Source: Phlebopus portentosus (lineage: Eukaryota; Basidiomycota; Agaricomycetes; Boletales; Boletinellaceae). Taken from it: DNA of 64,000 bases. The notes beneath the pieces are model-generated. The model was not told the origin of the DNA, ran no database searches, and worked only from the letters and a program-made list of their open reading frames with translations. Positions 22,845 through 34,630 of the stretch are shown piece by piece (within the stretch, counting starts at the first letter, position 1; every line of letters begins with the position of its first letter). The stretch covers positions 434,001 to 498,000 of the forward strand of contig JAYXKI010000019.1 of the NCBI GenBank assembly GCA_037892935.1, in the 5' to 3' direction. Position numbers and translations under genes: made by a program.

Positions 22845-23960
22845 ATGGGTGCTGGCAGTCATTCCGAGTCCCATGGGGACAATGCCAGTCCCAGCGCTAT
22901 CAGGGACGTCGGGTCTTCTGTCACCGAAAGAACCTCCAAGACTGATAAAAGAGAAATCAACAACGGCTCGACGGGGCAGGGGGACAATGAAAGGAGACTC
23001 ACCTCCCCGCCTAGGGTCATTCCACTGGGGGTTGCGAGATACCAAGTGGAGAAATACTACAGATCGCACAGACCGGGACCCATCTATTCTTTATTCGAGA
23101 AGACCATTGAGCCTGCTAAGAAATATGAAGCTGTAGAACGGATGAGGCTCGCAGTGGAAGACGTCTTGGAGAAACTGACGTTGATGTATGAAGCTGAAAG
23201 AAGCTTTGAACGGGACTGGACTCGGACGGCCCCTAAAAAGACCAATGAGGAGATATCAAAAGTGAAAGCGAAGAGACGGGAAGAATCAGGAAAGGAGGCA
23301 AGAAAGAGACTGACTGTTGGTACAAGCGCAGAAGATAGAAACAGGGTACAACAAGTCGAACAAGACCTTCGCCAATGTGAAAACAATCTCCTTGTCGAAG
23401 ACAGAAAAGTGAATCAATCCACGGGGGAATGGAGGAGGTCCGTGACGAAGATCCAGACCGCGTTTATGAAGATCTTGAGCATTGATGTACTACATGACGA
23501 TTGGAACGAGGAATTGCTTCGCTTCTGCAAAATTGTCACCGAGTACGTTATTCTAAGATGCGAGAATCTGGGCGATATCAAGGTGGCACTTAGCCTTGCC
23601 AACAATGCGAGCGTAGCTTTGAAAGATTGGAGTGAAATCTATGATTGGAAGGCAATTCAGAAAGTTAAAGAAGACGCAGATGCGTTTAAGGAACAATGGT
23701 TCGGGAGCAAGTTCAACGGAGACTCGAAAAACACTAGGGAAGACATAGTTGATGAGGCAAAGAAGGAATTGGAGAGGATCCAGGAAGAGGCTATCATACT
23801 GGTGGCTCAAGGAAGGGAGAAGGAGGAGAAAACAATACGTGATGTGGAAGGAGGGTTGAATCAGGCGATGGAAGACATGCGGAAGATCTACGAGGCGAGT
23901 CAGAAAGAACCAAAGAAGAAGAACTCGAGGTGGTACAGGATAGTAGATGTCGAGTACTAG
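22845..23960 (+). CDS. Intronless coiled-coil protein with possible N-myristoylation site
   Basis: Single uninterrupted frame of 371 codons starting MGAGSHSESHG: Gly at position 2 and a small residue at 6 fit an N-myristoylation signal, so it may attach to membranes. Residues 1-60 are polar and disordered. Residues ~65-370 are highly charged and helical, with long coiled-coil-like segments (EISKVKAKRREESGKEARKR, then VQQVEQDLRQCENNLLVEDR, and a Glu/Lys-rich C-terminus). A less charged middle part (AFMKILSIDVLHDDWNEELL) may be a small folded domain. No family recognised. It is unusual here in lacking introns. Confidence 0.7.
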   Translation: MGAGSHSESHGDNASPSAIRDVGSSVTERTSKTDKREINNGSTGQGDNERRLTSPPRVIPLGVARYQVEKYYRSHRPGPIYSLFEKTIEPAKKYEAVERMRLAVEDVLEKLTLMYEAERSFERDWTRTAPKKTNEEISKVKAKRREESGKEARKRLTVGTSAEDRNRVQQVEQDLRQCENNLLVEDRKVNQSTGEWRRSVTKIQTAFMKILSIDVLHDDWNEELLRFCKIVTEYVILRCENLGDIKVALSLANNASVALKDWSEIYDWKAIQKVKEDADAFKEQWFGSKFNGDSKNTREDIVDEAKKELERIQEEAIILVAQGREKEEKTIRDVEGGLNQAMEDMRKIYEASQKEPKKKNSRWYRIVDVEY

Positions 23961-24603
23961 GCTCGGTAATAACAGGCTTTTCGAAGAACTCAGGACCACG
24001 ACGACTCGGAGTCATTAGAATCGGAGATTGCGTCGATTTAGAAGCAGCTTTAGGACGCAGTCGCTATGCTACTAGGAGAACTGATCGCCAGTATATACCC
24101 AGCCGCTCATAGAAAGCGAGGACCTGCTTGAAGTTTTTTTAAAAAAAACGCATCCCACTAGCTGTTCATCAACTCAACGTCAGAAATCCTGTTCAAGTTG
24201 ACGATAGCCGAAATTCTTTTCTTTGACAGTCCTAGACTGCGTTTATATAACATACTCGCACGACTTTGCGAAACTCTCCGGACAAGAACACATCTTCCAG
24301 AGGGGTTGGCCGTGGAACTTGAATCACTTTTTTGTCCTCTACTCGTATGAGTTCGAGCTTAAAAATTGTAAACATATTTTACTTATCTACCAGACCGATT
24401 CATACCGGCCCTTAAGTTTCATAAGTACTGTTCTACTGTATTTCCATCACGTGCTCTTTAATACTGCCCGGCGTCTAACACAAGAGGCAATGCTGAGCTT
24501 CTTCACTTGTTCTCTACTCCTATCTCAGACACATCTGTCGAGAATAAAAGGCTTAAATGACTCGCTGAAACTCGTATTTCATTCGAGAAGTCCTAGAGGT
24601 ATT
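23961..24603. other. Intergenic / promoter of the NIF-domain gene
   Basis: No gene seen. The frame of the next gene is open back to 24223, but that extension has no family-like sequence. Confidence 0.45.
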
Positions 24604-26515
24604 ATGTATAGCACTAGAAGGTTTGCATCGGATCGTAACCCTTCGAATGGCACGTCCAACACGTTTCAGGACGAGACGCGTCGCCCAGAACATCGACGGC
24701 GACATCATAGACGGTACGACGATAACGAATACTATGGAGCAGAAGATCAATACGGATACTCCTCGCGGTCCGGGTACTCTGAGTACTACGACAGACGAGA
24801 CCGAACGTATCACCGGACTTTCGATCGAACGTACGAAAACGCGCAGCGCCATGATGAACATCGTCACAGAGAAGAACATTTTGGCCGAGGTACAGATACA
24901 AGCAGCTATGAACCTCATCGCCATCGACAGTCTTACAGTGAGACGAAGACGTACCTTGCAGGACCATCATTATCCAATATTCCTCGACGATCACTTTCCG
25001 CAAGCCCTCCACCGCAGCCCATTCCGTCAGCTCCTTCTCCTGAATATCTCAAATTAGCCTCCGAACCTTCCGAAAAAGTATCCATGCCACCTCGAAAGTT
25101 GATAATCTTGGATTTGAATGGCACATTACTTCTACGCATACGCTCACTCGGCACAGTTTATCCGCGACCGTACATGCCTGCCTTTCGTGATTATCTTTTA
25201 TGTCCTGCAACTCGACAGTGGTTGGACGTCATGGTCTGGTCAAGTGCGCAGCCCCACAACGTCGACCGAATGGTTCGACGATGTTTCTTCGATGCACGAT
25301 TAGGACTGTTACAGGGAGAGCCTGATGGAGAAGAAGCTGGCGAAAGACCCGGGGTAGAGGAGAATGAGGATGATAAACGGCATGGGAAGTTGGCTGCAGT
25401 CTGGGCTCGTGATACACTAGGCTTATCACGGAGTGACTACTGTACGGCATCTAAATTTCTTCTTATTCTGATGAGTGCGACTGACTTTTATAATATCTGA
25501 AATAGCGCGAAAATCACAGACGACCAAAGACTTAGAGAAGCCCTGGTCTACGATTCCAGGAAATCACAGTGCACGAACGACTGTATTGCTTGACGACTCT
25601 CCCAGGAAAGCGCGATTGCAGCCCTTCAATCATGTCTGCGTCGACGAATATTCAATCGAGCAACGTGATGCTGACAAGGCTCTGAAGAAGCGGCAGCGTA
25701 GATTCGAGGAACACGAAAAGAAAGCCATGGTTACTCCCAGCGTAGAGCACTTAGGCGATACGGAACATGAAAAACAGTCTGGTTTGGAAGAGGGTCTCGA
25801 ATGTGTCGAAGAAGAGTTAACAGAAAGGGAAAAGGCACGGAAGAAAAGGAAAGAGGAGAAAAAGAAGAAACGACAGGAAACGATTGATGCTGTGGAGGAA
25901 AAGGAAGCTTTCCTCAGTGAAACTGGCCAATACGATTCGGCGTTACTAGCGATTATTGGCATCCTCGACGCGATTAAACAAGAAAGCAACGTAGCGGGCT
26001 GGATTCGTGCTGGAGGGCTGTGGGCTGGCAAGATGCCGCCACCACATCTTAAGGACTTGGCAAAAGCAGGCGTTTCAGCAGTGAACGGAGAACGAGCGCC
26101 GTCGCCGACCGATCTGGAGGTGAACGACGGAAAAGCAGAAGAAATAGAGCAGCGACCAGTGAGCCCGAGCTTGGCGAAACGTCAGCGATCTTTGGGTTTT
26201 GAGACGTTGGGAACTTCCGCTGGAGATTCCAAACGGACGAAGTTTGATGCAAGCGGAGATGCTCCTGAGCCCGAGCAGCCCATAGAAGCTGGGAATGATG
26301 CGGAGACTGTCGGAGTAGCCGCCGACGGGCATGAGCCTTCAATTCTTCACGGTGTGGATGGCGTTAAGGCTAAACCAAGCCACTCGATCCACGAAGAAAC
26401 TCGTGCGAAAATGTGGTTCGAGGACGGGGAAACGTTCCGAACCTGGGTTATGCGAGGTCGTACGGCACTCAAGCAGTTGGGGATCGAAGAGCGAGATGGA
26501 ATTAGCATGGATTGA
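24604..26515 (+). CDS. FCP1-homology (NIF) domain protein, probable phosphatase fold with altered DxDx(T/V) motif
   Basis: Exons 24604-25441 and 25506-26515, 615 aa; the 64-nt intron joins SDY to SRKSQTTKDLEKPW in phase. Residues 1-150 are low-complexity and rich in Arg, His, Tyr and Ser. The FCP1/SCP1 (HAD superfamily) domain begins at about 163: PRKLIILDLNGTLLLR, YPRPYMPAFRDYL, VMVWSSAQPHNVDRMV, then TTVLLDDSPRKA. The catalytic signature is DLNGT (170-174): the second Asp, the general acid, is Asn. The same DLNG variant is known to me from other fungal and plant NIF-domain proteins. The C-terminal third is a Glu/Lys-rich coiled coil plus a tail with KMWFEDGETFRTWVMRGR. Possibly nuclear; activity uncertain. 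Confidence 0.85.
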
Positions 26516-28500
26516 TTGAGCATATTTGGTCTCACGTTTTCTTTTCTCTGTGTTTTGTTCACTGCTGTGTCATGATGTTAGTGCTCATTACTGCTATGAC
26601 TTAGAGAGATTGATTCCGGTACTTATTTGAGCGAATACGGCGAAAGATATGAGCTAATCTATTACAAGTGTATAGATTATGGTTGCGCAGAAAGTTGAAG
26701 TGTGCTCTATCCTTGAGGTGGAACCCTCTTTTCTGTTGAGCAGCTTAGACTAAATCAAATTAACTCGTAAAACCACGCTATCGCAGCGTGAGTCTGTATC
26801 GATGTATGTATTTCCGCATCGCATGTGCCACTTTCAGTCTGAACAACATGACCATATTTGACGGACGTATAAGCTCGCCACTTGCGCATCACGACAGTTT
26901 CGTTTTGTGCCATCACAATGACTGAATTCATCCTTCGGTTCACGATTTCAGGAGAAAGGGATCAAAGTTAGCACAGGTTCGAATGATGAGAAAAGGGTGT
27001 GATTAATAGATTCCAGTATTTTTCTATTATGTGGATGAATATGCCGGTGAGAACGAATTGACTACTCTAGCGAGTGTCTACTGCAACTTCCTGAGCTTGC
27101 ACAAAACGAAGCCTCTTGATCAAGGATTACAGAGACAGTGGGAAATTCTGACGGTGCTGTTCGTCTCATGCACGAAGGCGATCTCTCGATTTTTACGTTC
27201 AAGTCCGAGTCATCACACTCTGAGTAAGGCTGATCTACCTTGAACAGGTCTTAGAACATGGAGCTTCAGTTTCTTGAATTCATTAGCAGGGAGCTTCCCA
27301 TATCTCGCTCGGTATCAGTTGACGGAGAATTTCCGGACCCGGACAGAATGGACGGAAGGGGAACGAGCTCCTCAATCTACCGCGGCAATGAGAGCTTCAT
27401 TCGATTAGGAAGACAAGGAGACAAGCAAGCCCTAATTGACTCAAGTCTGGAAGCGCCGCTGTTCACACAGACTGGCAATTGAGGCGCTAGAAGGAAGCGA
27501 CGTTTCCTATCCTATGCGAGATTGAAAGAGAATCCGGAAGCAAGAATCCCCGACGGCCTTCCTGCGTAGCATGGAGGGCACTTCTGATAGGTAGATATCT
27601 GACTCGAGATGCCTGTGCTCGGCAGACCAGCTTCAAGGACCTGGAGAAACGTGGAGACAGATTTCGAAAAAGATTGTTCATTGGTGGGCATGAGATAGGA
27701 TCTCACTGACTTTTCATACTAAGGTTCTGTGCATCCTGCTTTTTCGCATCCATCTAATTTAACGGTAATGAAGGATCTAATCGAAGACAGCTCTCCTCAC
27801 CAGAACAAGACCGCAGAAAAGGACGATCTGGCGTCGCTCAATCAAACTGACAGACACTTCGCAATACTGTCGCGCATAAGTCCATGAGTGGAAGCTTCAG
27901 TAATGACAATTAATGACATGAAATATCATGTGGGTAGAAGACGAGGCCGACAAAATTTGTCCGTAGAGGGTACTTGCCAAGAGGTAAATAGAGAAGTTCA
28001 GAACATTGCAGCAAATATAGCACCTTATCGCAGTTCACTCGTATTCTGTGAACAAAAGATGAAATATAAGGAAAGAGAAGGGCGGGCCAGCACATGGACG
28101 TGAAGAGGAATCGGTAATGAAAAGCTCGCACTGATGGGTTCAGTATAGAGGTGTGGGAAATACTTGCCACGTCATGTACTGTATATTCCACTGTCGATCC
28201 CTCTCTTTGCCTCATGCTACCATGTAAAGGCGCGTAGAAAATGCAGAACAGCCCGCGTGGCTTTCTGAGATGCCGATTTGCATAGACACTTCGCTGACCT
28301 TCGACTGATGTACATTTGACACCAGTTCGTGCGAGTAACTCTTTGGTATGATCTCAAGCCATGCGATTCCTTCAATCCAAGACCTCCGGATCCATATGCT
28401 TGGCCTCGAAGCTCTGAAAAGTGCATGGCGGTCTCAAGTCTTCCATCTATTTTCGACTTGATACTAGTATTTCTCCGCGCCGTCTATCCCGCACAATGCC
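26516..28500. other. Intergenic, no confident gene
   Basis: Nearly 2 kb without a recognisable gene. Plus-strand frames at 27031-27243 and 27258-27482 are short and unsupported. The last ~100 bp form the peptidase promoter. Confidence 0.45.
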
Positions 28501-28507
28501 TATAAAA
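28501..28507 (+). promoter_or_regulatory. TATA box of the sedolisin gene
   Basis: TATAAAA 86 nt upstream of the ATG. Confidence 0.6.
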
Positions 28508-28586
28508 TCCGCTCCCGCGACGCTTGTTCTATCTCAGTCTTTGCGGTACTATCCTCAGCCAAGGACGAGACTACTGCTGCTTCATA

Positions 28587-30699
28587 ATGCTGGCCTCCAA
28601 GTTCACCTACCTTGTCTTTGCGTCTTTCGTCGCTGCTGTCTCTGCATCTCCACTGTTCCGCAACTTCGTCGTGCATGAGCAGCGTTCGGAGATTCCGGAT
28701 GGCTTCGTAAAGGTCGGTGCTGCTCCAGCAGACCAGGTCCTCAACCTCCGCCTGGCACTTGTGAATAGTGACATGGCGGGCCTTGAAGAGAAGCTCTACG
28801 CTGTCAGTACTCCAGGTAGTGCTCTCTATGGCCAGCACCTTTCCAAGGAGGAGGTAAGTTAGGTTCTTGATATTGTCGTATTTAATATTTTGAATCCATA
28901 ATTTCAAAGGTCGAAGAATTCGTCAAGCCAAGCCCTGACTCTGTCGCTATTGTCAACCAATTCCTTGCTTCGCATGGTGTTAATGCGACCGTGGCTTCCC
29001 CAGCAGGCGATTGGATGTCATTCCAGGTTCCGGTAAGTATCGAAGGTAACCTCATAATTAGGTGCATAATCTAAATGGCAGCATACAGGTCAGCAAGGCA
29101 AACGAAATGTTCTCTGCCGACTTTACGGTCTTCCAACACCAGGACACAGGGAGGCAATCAGTACGGACCTTAGCATATTCAATTCCGACAGAACTTCAAG
29201 GGCATCTGAACCTGGTACACCCCACAATCACGTTGAGTATCACCCATTGATGTAAGATCCCTAGTATATTCACTCATGGTCTAATCAGGTTTGAAAATCC
29301 ATTCGCGCATCTTCCCGTAGTCTCTTCTCCTTTGACCTCTGCCGCCTCGGAACAAAATCTGACTTCCAGAGCCGTTCCCTCGTCCTGTGCTTCAATTGTC
29401 ACTCCGGCTTGTCTCCAGGCTATGTACGGCATCCCAACCACCAGAGCGACTCAATCGAGTAATATTCTCGGTGTTTCGGGTTTCATTGAACAATTCGCAA
29501 ACTCTGCAGACCTGCAGACCTTCCTCCGTGATCTGCGACCGGATCTCGTTGGTACGACGTTCACGCTTCAGACTCTTGACGGAGGCCAGAATCCGCAAAA
29601 TGCCAACGAAGCGGGAGTTGAAGCGAACTTGGACATTCAGTACACTGTCGGTGTGGCAAGTGGCGTCCCAACAAACTTTATCTCTGTCGGCGAACGATTC
29701 CAAGATGGTGCCCTTGAGGGATTCCTCGATATCATCAACTTCCTGCTTGGTGAAAGCAATCCGCCTCACGTCCTGACGACAAGGTGGGTACTAAAATCGA
29801 TCGATTGAATCACGCTAGCTGAACGTACGCCACAGTTACGGGCAGAATGAGAATACGATCTCCAGTAATCTTGCCAAGTACGTCCTCCGAGTTGTCCGGA
29901 AAGAGTTGATTTTCATTTATATCTTTATTTGTTAGCCAACTTTGCAATGCTTACATGCAGCTCGGAGCTCGTGGGACCTCCATTCTGTTCGCCTCTGGCG
30001 ATGGTGGCGTATCAGGCTCCCAGTCCGCTCGATGCACGAATTTCCTTCCGACGTTCCCGAGCGGGTGCCCATTCATGACTTCAGTCGGGTCAGCACGAAT
30101 TTCATAATTTAAAATCTTCTACAGCTCATCACAATCTTCTCCAGTGCTACAACCGGTATCACCGAGACGGCCGCGTCCTTCTCCTCCGGCGGATTCTCGA
30201 ACATCTTTACTCAGCCATCCTACCAGTCCGCAGCGGTCTCCTCCTACCTTTCTGCCCTCGGCAACACCAACAGCGGCAGGTTCAACAGTAATGGACGAGC
30301 GTTCCCGGATGTCAGCGCCCAGGGTGAGAATGTCGAAATAGTCGTTGGCGGACGTACTGGCACCGTTGCTGGAACGAGCTGCTCAAGCCCGATCTTCGCT
30401 AGTGTCATCTCGCTATTGAATGATAGGCTCATTGCAGCTGGGAGGTCGCCCCTCGGATTCCTCAACCCGTTCTTGTACTCCAGTGCGGGTGCGGCGGCTT
30501 TGAATGATGTTACAACTGGTGCGGTTTCTTTCACTAAGCTCTATGATATAGGGCATGCGGATGCTTACAGACGCGTATCTTCTTAGGGTCGAACCCTGGA
30601 TGCAACACGAACGGTTTCCCTGCTCGTGCAGGCTGGGACCCAGTAACTGGGCTCGGTACTCCGAACTTCGCTGAGCTTCTGACTGCCGTTGGGCTCTGA
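28587..30699 (+). CDS. Secreted sedolisin-family tripeptidyl peptidase (S53)
   Basis: Eight exons: 28587-28853, 28910-29032, 29089-29231, 29289-29783, 29836-29877, 29936-30088, 30145-30518 and 30587-30699; total 1710 nt, 569 aa, all phases consistent. Signal peptide of ~20 residues (MLASKFTYLVFASFVAAVSA). The activation prodomain runs to about 190 (FVKVGAAPADQVLNLRLAL, YGQHLSKEEVEEFVKP). The catalytic domain follows: Glu and Asp in GVEANLDIQY, oxyanion Asp in FASGDGGVSG, nucleophile Ser in AGTSCSSP, and calcium-site elements near WDPVTGLGTPNF. Acid-acting extracellular peptidase releasing tripeptides from N-termini, expected to work in nutrient protein breakdown. The start is fixed by the signal peptide and TATA spacing. 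No lesion seen. Confidence 0.95.
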
Positions 30700-31212
30700 A
30701 TTGTTGTCTTTCCTTCCGACGCTCGAAGCTTTAGCTATACACGTATCTCAATTCCTTCTGACCTTCGTTATATCTATTGGGCAATTATTATGTAGGCAAA
30801 GGCGCAAATTTTGGTGTATCAGTAGAAAAGAGGCAAATATCACGATATCACTACATATATGTACATATATTGCGGGGATACTTGTGGTTTCGGGTGCTTA
30901 GTGCGGCCTCTTCGAACACAGGCTCAGAACGTATGCAATTTCATTGTCTGGTTGGGTCAAATGGTCGGTGTATATATTCCGTAGGAGATCAGTTTAGAAT
31001 TAGCGTGAATCGTTCACTAGCACCGACAGGCTTTTTTTTTTCCTTCGATACTGTACAAAAACATGGATAAAGACGAGAAGATCCTGAGAGCTATCAACCT
31101 AATGAGATGTCATGATCGAGGGTGATACTGATAGGATGATATATGCATATCCCAACAAATAAGATTAAAAGACCCCATACGGCATATGCAGTTCGCGTGT
31201 ATATCTTCATCG
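30700..31212. other. Convergent 3' regions of the sedolisin and MYND genes
   Basis: No gene seen. Confidence 0.5.
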
Positions 31213-32499
31213 TCACCAAACACATGTTGCCTGATCAGGGAGCCGATCAAGGCAAATACCCAAAGTATGATCACCGACGTATTTTGACCAAAGGTAAATC
31301 TTCAGGCCTAGATGGCCAGTGGACACGACACGCTGCAAGCGCTCAAAATTCTCGTGATCATTCGAACGAAGAATTTGGCCAACGAATGAACGCTTCCGAT
31401 CGTAGACCAGCATAGAATTGCCATCGACAGGGGATAGTTGCAATTTGACGATGAATGAGTCGTCCCCATAGCCAGCTGGCTCATTCTCCTGGGGAATGTT
31501 CTCCACAGCTTGAGATGTCCTATTTAGCATGCCTTGAAGATTCGTGGTTGAGTATCTCGTCCGTATCCACGTTCCCGTATCGAGCGCAAGACAAGAGGTC
31601 TTATGGCGTTGCCAATCTGATCGTTGGCACGCTTCACGGGTATAACTCAGTTGTATAATGTGACTTTATCAGAGCTTTACGTACCTGCCCCGCAATAAGG
31701 AATCGATCGGCAACGAGAACAATGGGCTGCTGATGGACTTCCACAGATGATACAACCAACGTCCTTGCATAGAGATCCGATGTCCCTGTGATTAAGTGGG
31801 TGAAGAGGGAGCAGGTAGGACGGTATCATTCCAGTTACGCTCGACCTCGATCTGTCTTCACTCGAGTGAGTTGCATTGACCTCGAGGAGCTTCCGGAACA
31901 CCGTGTGACCGCCAGGAGAGTTGAGCATCAGGTTACCTTCCTCATCATCATCTTTGGCGTTCCCGAGCTTGTATTCGACGGCAATAAGCGGAGTGTCATC
32001 ATCCATCTTGTACAAGCCTGTGACCTTTCACATTTGAGGCAAGATATCGAATTTCGTCAAATACTAGAATAAAGCATTCTTTCCATACCTTCAACTTTAT
32101 TAGTGTATCTCTTTCACTGTCCTCTGAGACGAAGATGGACGCCATCCCAAGCTCGTATGCCATCCCTATGCTCTCTGAAAGCATGATTCGTAGCTCGTTG
32201 AACGAACCGATATCCCCTCCGCCGGCTATTTCTTGCAAGTTGTATGATATCATTGCCTCCTTCAGCGTCTTCCCGGAGCCCATGATCCAAGGTTCGAAAC
32301 TCCCAACATTAGGTCTTCTGTGCTGGAAGAGTTTTGCATGTCGCTGGGAACGGTCGAGTGCCTTTGTCAGACGCTCTTGTAGTGCATCAACGTGTAGTCT
32401 TGTTGACGCAGGTAGTTTCACTCCCATAGAGGAGAGGATTTCGAGAAGCTCATCACGTTCGTTAAGGATGGTCGCGTTTGTAGCAGACCTGGAGGACAT
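31213..32499 (-). CDS. MYND zinc-finger protein (M1)
   Basis: Exons 32499-32089, 32006-31685 and 31631-31213, 383 aa, phases consistent. The N-terminal ~135 residues are helical (LLEILSSMGVKLPASTRLHV, RPNVGSFEPWIMGSGKTLKEA). After MDDDTPLIAVEYKLG comes a complete MYND finger: CIIC, then CSRC, PYC, C, and the W..H...C end (QRSDWQRHKTSC); exon 2/3 splicing joins its halves. The C-terminal ~130 residues are unassigned. MYND domains bind proline-rich partners; the role here is unknown. A decayed second copy lies in the kinase array at 46221-44937, so M1 is probably the proximal edge of that duplicated locus. Confidence 0.8.
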
Positions 32500-32772
32500 T
32501 CGTCAGTAGTAATAAGTAGACAAAGGCGACGTGAGCGTAAGGGTGGAACCCAGGAACAGATATACAAAATATACAAGCGTTAATCTTCCACTGATTGCTC
32601 CGACTATGGAAATCGATTCCCAACACTCTATATTTCAGCAATGACATATATAAACGTAACGAGCTCAGGTTTCTTTGCAGATCATCCTCCTAAACCAGCT
32701 TGTACGTACGGAAGCATGATGAATATGGGAGCAAAGGAGCAGATAAATTGAGAGCTTATTTATTTATTCTTA
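32500..32772. other. MYND gene upstream region
   Basis: No gene. Similarity with the sequence upstream of the second MYND copy (46222-46440) continues here, including a TATATAAACG element. Confidence 0.4.
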
Positions 32773-33220
32773 GGGCCTGATCGGTACAAAAAATAACGGC
32801 GGATATAGCTTATTCAAAGATCAAGGTCGTGAGATTCCTGTTGTGAGGTAATGTAGTCGGCAGCGCTCGGCATCTGCTAAAAACACTGGATTACAAATGT
32901 GATCAATGCATTTGCTACATTTAGAAGTTACGTGTGCCAGCAGCTGATGGTGACTTGGAATTACTTGGTATTTATAAGTGTAACCTTACTCTGCCAGCAT
33001 GCAAGTCAAACTCAACATATTCCTCCTCTATGATTTATTGTTAAGGTGTGATTGAGGCAAATCCCTGCCATTTTGGTACCGGAATGTTACGGATGTGATG
33101 CTTACCCCAACTGAACAAATAGAAACAAATAACGAGGGGAAATGCCGGATCTCACGTCGTTAACTCGTTATCCAGCTATCCGCCCTTATCCACCCGTTAT
33201 TTTTTGTACCGATCAGGGCC
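32773..33220. mobile_element. 448-bp MITE-like element with terminal inverted repeats
   Basis: The ends form an inverted repeat of 27 bp (32773-32799 and 33194-33220) with one mismatch, beginning GGGCCTGATCGGTAC and continuing into an A-rich run. A TA dinucleotide flanks each side (32771-32772 and 33221-33222), as expected for a Tc1/mariner-type target duplication. The interior is AT-rich without an ORF, so the element would be non-autonomous. Flanking sequence beyond the TA is itself partly palindromic, so exact ends and superfamily are uncertain. Confidence 0.7.
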
Positions 33221-33378
33221 TAAGAATTAGGAGGACTTGGGGTGCAGTGTTATGTAAGCATCAATCGCGCGATAGGCGGCAAAAAAACACGTAAGCGCGT
33301 GCTGAAAAGTGGAAGTAACCGACTTCATCGGCAACCCCGGACCCGTGGCTCGTTGAGTTGAGGTGACCACGGTAAGTC

Positions 33379-34558
33379 ATGCAGTGGACAGTAGGAACTC
33401 TCGAAGGTATTCTGTATCATCTCATCTCGCCGATACTTCTTTGTAAACGCAAAGTTCCTCAGGTGTGTCTTGTTGGTCCTTAGCTCCCGATTCACTCGAC
33501 TCATGCTCATGCAGCCGCAGCTGGTACTAAGTACATCACAGCTGAACGATGAATAAATAGTTCAGTTGGTTGACTCGTCTCCCAGAGTCGACAAGGGCAC
33601 ATATATCTGCGCTTTGGATGGTAAACCTAACATTGGAGATGTGGCAAGAATAGCTTCAGATGTTGTGGTGAAGTGTTGTCCTTCAAGTGGAGCTTTTGAG
33701 TGTCTCTCGGCTGAACTTGTACGAAAATATACGGCGATACCAGTTCCGATGCATGAAAGGGTTTTTCGCGGCAGATACGACACCTACTTGGTCCAGCAGT
33801 ATATACCTGGCCGTGTTCTGTTAGACATATGGTCCCAGCTCGGCTTGTGGATGCGTCTACGGATCGCCATTACCCTCCGCTTTTACATCCATGAACAGCG
33901 CTGCATATCTTCTCGAGCAGGCCCACCTCCTTTTCCCGGACCACCTTCGAACAATGGTACCCCGCAGCTATGCACTGGCCGACTGTTCGCCGGAGAGGGT
34001 TCTGGAGAGGGTTCTGGTCCCTTCCACTCATACCGTGAGATGTCGAGATGGTACCAGAACAGGCTTCTTGTGATGCAACGATTCCGGAAAGAAGGCTTGG
34101 ATTGTGCACCGTTCGACGACAACGCCCCTCTCGTATTCACACATATGGATCTCCATCCGCGAAATATGATTTTGGGCGACGATGGGCAATTATGGAGTAT
34201 TGACTGGACCGACGCAGGATGGTATCCATCATGGTTCGAGGCTGCAAGCATGATACGCTTCGCAAAGCATCGTTCGGACATACCGTCCTCCTGGACCTCA
34301 TGGATACCGTTTATAGCGGGATCTTGTGAAAAGCCGGGTCAGCTGCCCTTCATACGAGCTATTTCTTATTCTCTCGACGTTTTGCAAGCTAATATCATGA
34401 ACTTAGTATGTAGTATCATTTGGGATTGGCTGCACGCTGATACGTTTTCTGAGAAGATATATTCCGCTAAATCGAGCTCGCGTGAAACGTCGACACTCAG
34501 AATACTTTTATTGAGACATCTGATCCATTTCCAAAGGTGTATACGATGTGTTACATAG
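33379..34558 (+). pseudogene. K1: APH-fold kinase-like gene with an early nonsense codon
   Basis: Exon 1 33379-33462 (MQWTVGTLEGILYHLISPIL), 52-nt intron, exon 2 33515-34558. Codon 14 of exon 2 (33554-33556) is TAA where every other copy has GAA or GTA; the rest is open for ~330 codons and keeps THMDLHPRNMILGDDGQLW. The motif SIDW replaces IIDW. No alternative acceptor restores the frame, and the long downstream frame has no early ATG. It probably makes no full protein unless translation reinitiates. The 3' two-thirds is almost identical to K3, including an in-frame tandem duplication giving GEGSGEGSG; the 5' third differs from K3. Confidence 0.7.
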
Positions 34559-34630
34559 AAGAGAAAAAGATGATAACTTGTGACTTCTTTGATCAGTGTT
34601 CACTCGATCTTGTCCCGTATCTGGAAGGAA

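Noticed and set aside
24223..24603. 127-codon upstream extension of the NIF-domain protein
   Set aside because: Composition differs sharply from the protein and a good ATG occurs at 24604; probably promoter/UTR read-through.
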